Below are positions 7,867-14,941 of a stretch of 36,894 nucleotides of DNA, one piece after another (within the stretch, counting starts at the first letter, position 1; the number at the start of each line of letters is the position of its first letter). The DNA lies in assembly GCA_022749995.1 (NCBI GenBank), contig JAKIWO010000009.1, forward strand, positions 1 through 36,894, read 5' to 3'. The notes below the pieces were generated by a model. That model was not told the origin of the DNA. It was given only the letters and a program-made list of their open reading frames with translations, and ran no database searches. The position numbers and the translations under genes were made by a program. The stretch is from Thermoplasmata archaeon. GTDB lineage: Archaea > Thermoplasmatota > Thermoplasmata > Lutacidiplasmatales > UBA184.

Positions 7867-9492
7867 ATGGTGTGGCGACCTCACGGCTCTCGCGGTCGTG
7901 CGTTGGGGACCCTACTGCTGCTCGCCGCCGTTTGCCTCAGCACCCTCGGCTCCCCTATAGGGACGAACTCGCTCCGACACGACGCTCTGCCTCCCGGTTC
8001 GACCGGGGGGCTCGAAGTCGGCCGGGGAGGTTCAGGACTCCAGCTTCCTCACCTCCATGCTCCCCACGACCCTCCGATTCTCCCGATCTGGCAGTCGATG
8101 GGAACGGCTCGCCACTTCCCGGGACTGTTCAACCCGAGCCTGGCCACCGATCCCCTCGACGGCGAGGTGGTACTTTTCGGCGGCTGCCCGGGAGTGACCT
8201 GCTCCGGGAAGAGCGCGTCGAACGCGACGTGGACGTACTCGAGCGGAACGTGGACTCAGCTGAATCTCACCACGTACCCGCCCGCACGGACGGGGGGGCA
8301 GATGGGCTGGGATCCCGTAGACGGCCAAGTGGTGCTGTTCGGAGGCGACGGCTGCCTCAATCCGCCGACCTGCACGATGAGCGGCGCCCTCAACGACACC
8401 TGGAGTTTCGCCGCCAATCGGTGGACTCAACAGTTCCCGGTTGCGTCTCCCCCCGCGGCGTACGAGGGGGCGATGGCCTTCGACCCGAGCTTCCCCGGCA
8501 TGGTGCTGTTCGGCCAGCTCAACTTTTGCCTTGGCCACTGCGGCACGTGGGTCTTCTCCGCAGCCAACTGGACCTGGATCAATGTCACCGGTGGCCCGAT
8601 CACACGGTACGATGACTCGATGGCCGAGGCCCCGGCCCAGAATGGAGCCCTGCTGTTCGGCGGGGTGGCCAACGGCAACTACCAGGATGACAGCTGGCTC
8701 TTCTCGAACGGGAGCTGGCACCGGCAGGCCTCCACCTTCCTTGTCCCGGTCCGCTCCGAGGCCGCGATGACCTACGACTCCAGCCTAGGCGAACCCGTGC
8801 TGTTCGGCGGGGTCTACGTGACGCTCTCGAACTTCCCGGGAGTGACCTACGACGACACCTGGATGTTTGGGGCCTCCGGCTGGACGCAACTGACCAACAG
8901 TCCCACGACACCGGGGGCGCGGAGCGCCTCGGCGATGGCGTTCGACCCGTCGTCCGGAGTGGTCGTTCTCGTCGGAGGTTGCGGCGGCGGAGGATGTCCG
9001 TACTCCGACTCCTGGGCGCTGGGCGGGGCCAACAATGTAGGTCTCCAAGCGCAGCCGGCGGCCTGCGCGACGGTCGTGTTCAACTCGATGCCGCTGGACT
9101 CCGGCGGCGCCCGGACCTTGCTGAATGCGACCTATCCGCTCTCCGCCCGAGGCTGCGCGAGCGCGACCCAGGTTTCGGTAGCCGCGGAAGGCGCGCTCGT
9201 GCTCACCGTGATCTCCAACAATTCAACGGTTGGGTGGAACGGAACGGTCCGGGTGCTCGGGTCGGGGACGATCGTGGTCAATCTGACCGCGGCGTCGAAC
9301 AACGGTAGCAGTGGCAACGGAGCCAGCCCCTCCGCGGGTCGGACGCTGAGCAGCTACTATCCTCTGTTCGCCGCGGGAGCCGTGGCCGGGGCCGCGGCGG
9401 CGGCCATTCTCCTGTTTACCCGATACCGTCGGGGTCGGTCGACTGCGCCGCGGCCCCCCCCACTCGATCCGCCGAGTCCGCCCTCGACGTAG
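7867..9492 (+). CDS. Kelch/galactose-oxidase-like propeller surface protein C
   Basis: About 541 residues from the ATG at 7867. Signal segment about 10-30 (ALGTLLLLAAVCLSTLG); six or so kelch-like blades through about residue 390 (DGEVVLFGGCPG, DGQVVLFGGDG, PGMVLFGQ, NGALLFGG, GEPVLFGG, GVVVLVGG); then a beta-rich region with Cys and sequons; a C-terminal membrane span of the type FAAGAVAGAAAAAILLF; and a basic, Pro-rich tail. PKD domains are absent, unlike proteins A and B. Cys pairs within blades (CPGVTC, CLNPPTC, CLGHC) suggest extracellular disulfides. The frame is open upstream to 7702, but that part lacks surface-protein features; an alternative ATG is at 7837. Likely role: ligand binding at the cell surface. 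Confidence 0.8.
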   Translation: MVWRPHGSRGRALGTLLLLAAVCLSTLGSPIGTNSLRHDALPPGSTGGLEVGRGGSGLQLPHLHAPHDPPILPIWQSMGTARHFPGLFNPSLATDPLDGEVVLFGGCPGVTCSGKSASNATWTYSSGTWTQLNLTTYPPARTGGQMGWDPVDGQVVLFGGDGCLNPPTCTMSGALNDTWSFAANRWTQQFPVASPPAAYEGAMAFDPSFPGMVLFGQLNFCLGHCGTWVFSAANWTWINVTGGPITRYDDSMAEAPAQNGALLFGGVANGNYQDDSWLFSNGSWHRQASTFLVPVRSEAAMTYDSSLGEPVLFGGVYVTLSNFPGVTYDDTWMFGASGWTQLTNSPTTPGARSASAMAFDPSSGVVVLVGGCGGGGCPYSDSWALGGANNVGLQAQPAACATVVFNSMPLDSGGARTLLNATYPLSARGCASATQVSVAAEGALVLTVISNNSTVGWNGTVRVLGSGTIVVNLTAASNNGSSGNGASPSAGRTLSSYYPLFAAGAVAGAAAAAILLFTRYRRGRSTAPRPPPLDPPSPPST

Positions 9493-9569
9493 TCGTTCGC
9501 GGACCCGTCGCCCGAGCTGGCGGGCGCGCGAGGAAATACTGGGAGGCACTCCGGCGTCCCGGGGAGCCC

Positions 9570-9773
9570 ATGGTGCAGAAAGTGACCGAAGTGGTGGGGA
9601 CGTCGACGCAAGGGTTCGCGGCCGCGGCAAAGAATGCCGTGGAGGTTGCGGCGAAGACGGTGCGAAACCTGCGGTGGTTCCGCGTGGTGGAGCTCGAGGG
9701 CCAGATCCGAGAGCAGAAGGTCAGCGAATTCAAGGCCACCGTGAAGATCTACTTCGACATCGAAGAGGGCTAG
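9570..9773 (+). CDS. Dodecin, flavin-binding dodecameric protein
   Basis: 67 residues, the usual dodecin length, beginning MVQKVTEVVGTS and containing NAVEVAAKTVRNLRWFRVVEL. Dodecins form hollow 12-mers that store or buffer riboflavin and FMN; the conserved Trp in the NLRWF motif stacks on the isoalloxazine ring. The C-terminal strand KATVKIYFDIE matches the family. Its stop shares the CTAG at 9770-9773 with the stop of the minus-strand reductase-like gene, so the two genes are convergent with a 4-base overlap. The flavoprotein reductase at 14942-16363 is a possible consumer of flavin, but no functional tie is shown. Confidence 0.92.
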   Translation: MVQKVTEVVGTSTQGFAAAAKNAVEVAAKTVRNLRWFRVVELEGQIREQKVSEFKATVKIYFDIEEG

Positions 9774-10696
9774 CCGGACAGCGGGCGGGCCGGACCGGTC
9801 ACCTGCGCGATCCCGAGTTTGGTCCGTTCTTCGGCGGTAAAGGGCGGAGCCCGCTCGTAGCGATAGATCGCCTCGGTGAGGCGGGGGTCGGAGAGCGGGC
9901 AGATCGCCGCCGCGACCTCCGGCGGGTCGAGCGCGAACTGCATCGCCGCCTCGATCAGCGTCCGTTGACGGTCACGGGTGAGATACCCTAACGCAAGGAC
10001 CGGTTGCAGGGTCAGACGAAGTTCCCGGATCTCGGCAGGAGGGACGCCGGGACCCCGATCCCCCGGCGCCCCCAGTGCGCGGCGGCCGTCGAGCAGCCCC
10101 TGCTGATGGGGGTCGCTCGCCAACAGCGTGCCGCCGGTCTCGCGGAGCAAGGGGATCAGCGACTCAGCTGCTGCGCGGTCCAGGAGGCTCCACGGGGCGA
10201 TCACTATCCGGATCTGTTCGCGGCGCACGAGTTCGGCCGCCTCCTGGTCGATCGTACCGGTGGGGGATCGGAGGGCCAGCGTCCCCACCCGCTCTCCGAG
10301 CAGTTCGTTGCGGAGCCGCCGGAGCGATCCGGCCCGATCCATGGAGAGGGCCTGCTCCAGGTCGAGGGCCAGTACGTCGATCCGGTGCCGGCCTAGTCGT
10401 CGCAGCGTTCCCTCGATGGCCTCGGGTGCCTTCTCCACACTCGCGCCCGGTACGAGGAAGGGGTCCAGCCGGCAGACCACCACCGGCACGGGGAGGCTCC
10501 GGGCCACACGGCCCACGCTGAGCTCGGCCGGACGCGGGTCCTCCTGCCCGCTGAGGTCGACAAGGCTCGCCCCAAGGCCGAGGGCGTGCCGCAGCAGGCC
10601 GCCGGAAAGCACGGAGGGCGCCACCGCGGAGGCCGGAGGCGGTGACACCCCGATCGTCGCCACCGGACCGACCCCCGTCAGGACTCGCTGCTCCAC
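9770..10696 (-). CDS. Divergent aldo/keto reductase-like protein
   Basis: About 308 residues from the GTG at 10696. The C-terminal two thirds follow the AKR barrel order: IEGTLRRLGRHRIDVLALD (family SLRRLG..YIDL), IAPWSLLDRAAAESLIPLL (family NLLDR.AE..LLP), GTLLASDPHQQGLLDGR (family V.AY.PL.QGLLTGK) and a last helix with AICPLSDPRLTEAI. The N-terminal part is short and I cannot find the catalytic Tyr or the Asp-Tyr-Lys-His tetrad, so it may be an inactive homolog or have changed chemistry. The frame is open to 10903, but that would run into rfcL; the start is uncertain (GTG 10696 or 10663). It is divergent from rfcL and may share the A/T-rich element at 10756-10766. Confidence 0.65.
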   Translation of the reverse strand: MEQRVLTGVGPVATIGVSPPPASAVAPSVLSGGLLRHALGLGASLVDLSGQEDPRPAELSVGRVARSLPVPVVVCRLDPFLVPGASVEKAPEAIEGTLRRLGRHRIDVLALDLEQALSMDRAGSLRRLRNELLGERVGTLALRSPTGTIDQEAAELVRREQIRIVIAPWSLLDRAAAESLIPLLRETGGTLLASDPHQQGLLDGRRALGAPGDRGPGVPPAEIRELRLTLQPVLALGYLTRDRQRTLIEAAMQFALDPPEVAAAICPLSDPRLTEAIYRYERAPPFTAEERTKLGIAQVTGPARPLSG

Positions 10697-10755
10697 TGCT
10701 AGGACCCCCCCGGCGGCTCTTGGCCTGCCCGGGTACGGTCCAGAGCTCCGCTGCC

Positions 10756-10766
10756 GAGTTAAGCGG
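10756..10766 (+). promoter_or_regulatory. TATA box of rfcL, possibly bidirectional
   Basis: GAGTTAAGC centred 26 bases upstream of the GTG at 10786. It is the same sequence as the box at 30849-30858 before the glycosylase gene. TTAA is symmetric, so it may also serve the minus-strand reductase-like gene, with a leader of about 40 bases. Confidence 0.55.
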
Positions 10767-10785
10767 CCGGGGCACTGCCCGGGCC

Positions 10786-12543
10786 GTGGTGACCGCGGCG
10801 GGAGCCTGGGCACTTCCGCTCTCAGAGCGTTACCGGCCGTCGAAGCTCTCGGAGGTGGTCGGCAACGCAGCTGCGGTAGCGAGCCTCCGACGCTGGGGAG
10901 CAACTTGGGTCGCGGGTGGGCCCCTCCCCCGCCAGCGCGCGGCGCTGCTCGAAGGCCCGCCGGGATTGGGCAAGACCACCACGGCCTGGGCGCTCGCCCT
11001 GGAGTTCGGCTGGTCGGTGGTCGAAATGAACGCCTCCGATGCCCGCAACCGCGGAGCCCTCGAGCTGGTCGCCGGACGGGCCGCGATCTCTGGCGGCTTT
11101 TCCCTCGATGGTACCTTTCGTCGCGTTCGTGACGGCGGCCGAACCCTCATCCTGCTGGACGAGGCCGACTGCCTCTCCGGCCGCGCGGGCGACGGGGGAG
11201 AACGGAAGGCACCGAAGCGACCGCTCCGGGACTTCTTGCAGACCCGCTATGGGACCCTCGCCGCCCTGACCGAGGCGTGGGGACTCGGACAACCCCGCGC
11301 TCCCCCGCCGTTCGAGAGTTGGGAGGCAGTCCCGCTCACCGGGGGTCGCGGAGCGTGGACACGATTGCCGGCGGCGCGCCGCGACCTGGCCGAATGGGAG
11401 CATGCGTCGGCTCCCCACGACCTGAGCGACCGAGGAGGCCTCGGCGCGATCGCGGCGCTCGTCCGGACTACCCTGCAGCCGCTCGTACTGACGGTGAACG
11501 ACCCGACGTCGCTCACTCGGTACTCCCCGGTGTTTCGCAGCTCGGTCCTGCGGGTCCGCTTCCTCCCCATTCCCGCGCTCGAATTGCAACGGCGGCTGGA
11601 CCAGATCGTCGACGCGGAGCGGCTGCATGTAGCTCCAGGCGCGGTGGAGGCCATTGTCCGCCGGAGCGGAGGGGACCTCAGGGCCGCGCTCACCGACCTC
11701 GAGGCGATCGCGCCGTTGCCGGCCGGCCCAGGGCAACTCTCTGTGCTCGGGGGCCGGGACCGAGCCGGCGAGTTCGAGTCGTTCATCTCGGAAGCCTTGA
11801 GCCGCCCCCGTTGGTGGCGGTCGGTCGAGATCCGCGACCGGATCGATGCGCCACCCGATGACCTGCTGCCCTGGGTCGAGGAGAATGCCCCGCGCGCCGC
11901 ACGAGATGACCTACACCGCCTCGCGGTGACGGAGACGATCGCCCATGCAGAGCGGCTCCTCTCCCTCGCCCGCCGTACGCGTCACTTCGGGCTGTGGTCG
12001 TACGCTTCCGAGCTGCTCACCGGCGGAGTATCGGTCGCGCTGGACCGTCCGGAGAGCGCCGGCCCCGTACGGGTCATGTTTCCCAGCTTCCTCGGCGACA
12101 TGGGACGGATGCGGGCCACGCGGGTGACCCGAACGGCGATCCTTCAGAAGCTCGGCCGTTCGGTACATGCCTCCCGCCGCCGCGCGAACGCCGACTACCT
12201 CGTGCTACTGTTTGCCGCATTCGACGGAGAAACTCCGTCGTTCGGGGAGAGCCGCCTCGCCGACTTCCGCAGCGGCATCGCTCGCCAGCTCGACCTCACG
12301 GTCGAGGAGATGGCGTACCTTCTGGACCGAGCCGCCGATGGCCCGGAGGTCCAGCTCGAATGGAACCGGATTCACCCTCCGGAGCCTGAGCCCGCGCCTG
12401 AACCGATTGGGGCCGTGGCCCCGACCGAGGCGGTCGTCCCGACCGAACCGGAAGAACCGGCCCGCGGCAAGCCACGCAAGCGGGCCGCGAAAGCTCGGGC
12501 CGCTCCTCCGCCGAAGAAGCGCGTGCAGAGCCAGTTGGGTTGA
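10786..12543 (+). CDS. rfcL: Replication factor C large subunit (clamp loader)
   Basis: About 585 residues; loads the PCNA sliding clamp together with small RFC subunits. From the GTG at 10786: LSERYRPSKLSEVVGN (about 12-27) is the RFC box I signature; Walker A GPPGLGKT 57-64; MNASDARN 81-88; Walker B LILLDEAD 121-128; sensor 1 around TVNDP; sensor 2 region with SGGDLRAALTDLE; then the helical collar domain and a Pro/Glu/Lys-rich tail. Two oddities. About 75 residues (139-213) are inserted between Walker B and sensor 1. The tail ends QSQLG, a PCNA-binding QxxL start without the aromatic pair. The frame is open to 10642, but the TATA box and family N-terminus favour GTG 10786 or 10789. Confidence 0.93.
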   Translation: MVTAAGAWALPLSERYRPSKLSEVVGNAAAVASLRRWGATWVAGGPLPRQRAALLEGPPGLGKTTTAWALALEFGWSVVEMNASDARNRGALELVAGRAAISGGFSLDGTFRRVRDGGRTLILLDEADCLSGRAGDGGERKAPKRPLRDFLQTRYGTLAALTEAWGLGQPRAPPPFESWEAVPLTGGRGAWTRLPAARRDLAEWEHASAPHDLSDRGGLGAIAALVRTTLQPLVLTVNDPTSLTRYSPVFRSSVLRVRFLPIPALELQRRLDQIVDAERLHVAPGAVEAIVRRSGGDLRAALTDLEAIAPLPAGPGQLSVLGGRDRAGEFESFISEALSRPRWWRSVEIRDRIDAPPDDLLPWVEENAPRAARDDLHRLAVTETIAHAERLLSLARRTRHFGLWSYASELLTGGVSVALDRPESAGPVRVMFPSFLGDMGRMRATRVTRTAILQKLGRSVHASRRRANADYLVLLFAAFDGETPSFGESRLADFRSGIARQLDLTVEEMAYLLDRAADGPEVQLEWNRIHPPEPEPAPEPIGAVAPTEAVVPTEPEEPARGKPRKRAAKARAAPPPKKRVQSQLG

Positions 12544-12574
12544 GCCGCGTCCCGCAGTCCGGCCGTCGATCGGC

Positions 12575-13216
12575 TCAGTTCGAGCCGCGCCGGGCGGGGG
12601 CTGCGGGGGGCGAGGAGGCCGGCCGGCGACTCCAATCGCCGGAGCTCTCCGACAGTAGCCCGAGGGCATGCCACAGGAGTTCGCGCGCGGCCTCTTCGAG
12701 TCCACGAGCCGACCCTCCGAGCGTCGCTGGGGGGGGCTCGGTGTAGACCCGCAAGTGGCCTCGCCGTAGACCGAGGAGCAACTGGCCCGGCCCGTCGACT
12801 CGGCTCCAGACGAGGAGCGGCTCCCGGGCCCGGTCGTACGTGCCGACCCAGCGCAGCTGGCCGAACCAACGACCGGCGAGGCGGCCGAGCAGTTCGGGAA
12901 TTGGTTCGGCGGGCGGGAGTCGGACCTCCGCCACGAGGGCTCGCGCCGGCTCCGGGTAGCTGGCGAGCGGGCCGGCGCCACTGCGGGGTGCGAGTTCGTG
13001 GGGGCCGAGTCGGTAGCCGGTCGGGTGCCGCAGCACCCGGCCCTCGCGCGACAAGCGCTTGAGCGACCGGGTCAACGACTCGGGATGGGCGTCCAGCGCT
13101 CGCCGGATGCCGTTGAAGGTGATCTCCCCCGGGGCTCCCCCCAAGATGGCGAGCACCCGGTCATCGAGCCGTGGCTCGATGGCCAGCGCTGGCTCGGGGC
13201 AGGACTCCCGGTTCAC
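12575..13216 (-). CDS. Winged-helix DNA-binding protein of unknown target
   Basis: About 213 residues. Residues 15-75 form a probable winged helix: LDDRVLAILGGAPGEITFNGIRRAL, then a recognition helix DAHPESLTRSLKRLSREGRVLRH and a wing ending TGYRLGP. The middle and C-terminal parts (VRLPPAEPIPELLGRLAGRWFGQLRWVGTYDR, LLVWSRVDGPGQLLLGLRRGHLRVY) look like a small alpha/beta sensing or dimerisation domain; I do not recognise it. The C-terminus is Ser/Pro/Arg-rich. The GTG at 13216 is chosen over the first in-frame start at 13270 because a TTAAA element is centred exactly 25 bases upstream. It is convergent with rfcL, with 31 bases between stops. Confidence 0.65.
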   Translation of the reverse strand: MNRESCPEPALAIEPRLDDRVLAILGGAPGEITFNGIRRALDAHPESLTRSLKRLSREGRVLRHPTGYRLGPHELAPRSGAGPLASYPEPARALVAEVRLPPAEPIPELLGRLAGRWFGQLRWVGTYDRAREPLLVWSRVDGPGQLLLGLRRGHLRVYTEPPPATLGGSARGLEEAARELLWHALGLLSESSGDWSRRPASSPPAAPARRGSN

Positions 13217-13236
13217 GGGTCGATCACCCCGCCGCG

Positions 13237-13244
13237 CCTTAAAC
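13237..13244 (-). promoter_or_regulatory. TATA box of the winged-helix gene
   Basis: Minus-strand GTTTAAGG, centred about 25 bases upstream of the GTG at 13216: leaderless start. It decides the start codon. Confidence 0.5.
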
Positions 13245-13363
13245 GGGGCTACGCACGCCGGGGTAACCACGTGGCGCGGCCCGCAGCCCGCCGGGGCCCG
13301 TGGGCACCGGCATGGGCACCGACGGCTGCGGGTAGGGCCCGATGGAGGTCGACACGGTTCGGC

Positions 13364-13615
13364 CTACTCCTCGAGGAGCTTGTCGATCTGCTCGAGGATC
13401 TCCTTCTCGCGGCTGTCGCCCTTGCGACCGCCTTCCCAGCGCGCGTTGACGAGGTCGACGAGCTGGCTGGCCAGCTTGTCCATCCACGGTCCTTCCTGCT
13501 CCTCGAAGCGCTTGGCGATCTTCTGCGCGAGCAGCTGCTGGTAGGCTCGGTAGGCCGTCCAGACCATCGGGCCGTATCCTCGGTGTCCCTCTCCGTCTGA
13601 GCACTCTTCTCCCAT
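13364..13615 (-). CDS. Small 83-residue helical protein of unknown function
   Basis: From the ATG at 13615 the protein begins MGEECSDGEG and continues with amphipathic helices (AYRAYQQLLAQKIAKRFEEQ and SREKEILEQIDKLLEE at the C-terminus), rich in Glu, Lys and Arg with no signal or membrane segment. AGGAAG at about 12 bases upstream could be a ribosome binding site. The longer frame to 14308 lies inside the AlaX gene in another frame and its N-terminal part is Arg/Gly/Pro-rich shadow sequence, so it is not used. It follows the AlaX gene by 86 bases on the same strand and may be co-transcribed. It resembles small adaptor or regulatory proteins only in general character. Confidence 0.55.
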   Translation of the reverse strand: MGEECSDGEGHRGYGPMVWTAYRAYQQLLAQKIAKRFEEQEGPWMDKLASQLVDLVNARWEGGRKGDSREKEILEQIDKLLEE

Positions 13616-13701
13616 CGTTTGCTTCCTGCCGTTTCCGGCGAAGGGGCTCACCGGGCGGTGGGGGATGATGAGCGGACGGCCCGAAGGCCGGTCACACTCC
13701 G

Positions 13702-14445
13702 CTAGTCGGGATCGTCCGGCGGAGTCGGCGCGCGTTCCTCGAGCTGCACGTACAGCCGCTTGTTCCGTGCCCCCTTGTTCTCGAATCGGTCGAGGCGGAT
13801 CGGCCCGACCTCGGCGGTCGAGCGCACGTGGGTGCCCCCGTCGGCCTGCACGTCGAATCCGACGATGTCGATGAGCCGCAGCCGCTCGCCGGGTGGCACG
13901 AGGTCCCGGCGCACTCGTACGAGGGAGGGAGTACGCTCGAGCTCGGCGGCATCGACCCAGCGCACCTCGACGCGGCGCGCCGCCTCCACCTGAAGGTTCG
14001 CCTCCCGGATCAACTCCTCGGCGGTTTCGCGGCGCGCTTCCGGGAGCGCGAGGTCGAGCCGAGCGCCGGTCGAGGCGATCTGGCTCCCGGTGATGTCGGA
14101 GCCGAAGCGCGCGAAGGCGGCCCCGCTCAGAAGGTGGACCGCCGTATGGTAGCGCATGTTCCGATGGCGGCGAGCCCAGTCGACGGTGCCGCGCACCGCT
14201 AGGCCGTCCACCGGGGATGGTCCCGGCTCGAGTTGATGCCTCACGGTACCCGAGGACTTGCTCACCCGATTGACCCTCCAGCGGGCACCATCCGCCGCTG
14301 AGAGCCAACCTTCGTCGTGCGGCTGGCCCCCTCCTTCGGGATAGAACAGGGTTCGGTCGAGCTCGACCCCCTCGGGGCCGGTGCCGAGGACCGTGGCCTC
14401 GAAGTGGGTTTGGTACGCGGAGTCGAGGTAGAGGAGTGCCGACAT
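13702..14445 (-). CDS. alaX: AlaX-type alanyl-tRNA editing hydrolase
   Basis: 247 residues, a free-standing homolog of the AlaRS editing domain that hydrolyses mischarged Ser- or Gly-tRNA(Ala). An N-terminal beta-barrel carries FYPEGGGQPHDEG (35-46); HTAVH at 100-104 supplies two metal ligands; GFDVQADGGTHVRST (197-210) carries the third His (206). In AlaRS and most AlaX the motif reads CGGTH; here Cys is Asp (residue 202), so metal binding may be through Asp or weakened. Length suits the medium AlaX-M form, which includes the N-terminal barrel. It starts 28 bases after the stop of the DUF59 gene on the same strand and is probably in one transcript with it. Confidence 0.88.
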   Translation of the reverse strand: MSALLYLDSAYQTHFEATVLGTGPEGVELDRTLFYPEGGGQPHDEGWLSAADGARWRVNRVSKSSGTVRHQLEPGPSPVDGLAVRGTVDWARRHRNMRYHTAVHLLSGAAFARFGSDITGSQIASTGARLDLALPEARRETAEELIREANLQVEAARRVEVRWVDAAELERTPSLVRVRRDLVPPGERLRLIDIVGFDVQADGGTHVRSTAEVGPIRLDRFENKGARNKRLYVQLEERAPTPPDDPD

Positions 14446-14473
14446 CCGCGGCGGGCTCGCTCGCGCTCGCGGC

Positions 14474-14893
14474 CTAGAGGTAACCGAACTGGCGCTTGGC
14501 GAACTCGCTCATCCGCTCGGGCGACCACGGAGGGTCCCACACCATGTCGACGGTCGCGCCGTGCACGCCGGCAACTCCCTCCACGGCCCCCTTGACCTCC
14601 TCGGCGAGGATCCCCGCGACCGGGCATCCAGGCGCGGTCAACGTCATCCGGACGGTGACGTCGTCGCCCTTCCAGTCGAGCGCGTAGATGAGCCCCAGGT
14701 CCACGATGTTCATCGGAATCTCTGGGTCGTAGATCTTCTTCAGATTCTCCGTGATCTTCACTTCCCGCTCGGCGTAGGCGCCTCCTGCGCCGAAGGCGTC
14801 GTACGCTCGAACGGGACCCGCGGCCGTGGCGGGGCCCGCGGCCGGTTCGGTCTTCGCCCCGGGACTCTCGACCGGGCTCGTCGCGCCGCTCAT
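14474..14893 (-). CDS. DUF59/MIP18-family Fe-S cluster maturation protein (SufT-like)
   Basis: About 139 residues. After a low-complexity Ala/Pro/Gly N-terminus (1-40), residues about 42-139 are a DUF59 domain: KIYDPEIPMNIVDLGLIYAL is the family hallmark, TLTAPGCPVAGILAEEV carries the conserved Cys (cluster or metal binding), and VDMVWDPPWSPERMSEFAKRQFGY closes the domain. Family members (SufT, PaaD, CIA2/MIP18) help deliver or insert Fe-S clusters. The ATG at 14893 is preferred over 14911: a TATA box is centred 27 bases upstream. With sufCSB and sufD in the same window, a role in Suf-dependent maturation is likely but inferred. Confidence 0.88.
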   Translation of the reverse strand: MSGATSPVESPGAKTEPAAGPATAAGPVRAYDAFGAGGAYAEREVKITENLKKIYDPEIPMNIVDLGLIYALDWKGDDVTVRMTLTAPGCPVAGILAEEVKGAVEGVAGVHGATVDMVWDPPWSPERMSEFAKRQFGYL

Positions 14894-14916
14894 CGCCGGT
14901 GGAAGGCCCACGTCGA

Positions 14917-14923
14917 GTATAAC
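14917..14923 (-). promoter_or_regulatory. TATA box of the DUF59 gene
   Basis: Minus-strand GTTATAC, centred 27 bases from the ATG at 14893: leaderless start. Confidence 0.5.
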
Positions 14924-14941
14924 GACGCTGGAACCACCGGA

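Noticed and set aside
10642-10785. N-terminal extension of RfcL
   Set aside because: Pro/Arg/Ser-rich, not seen in RfcL, and it contains the TATA box of the GTG at 10786.
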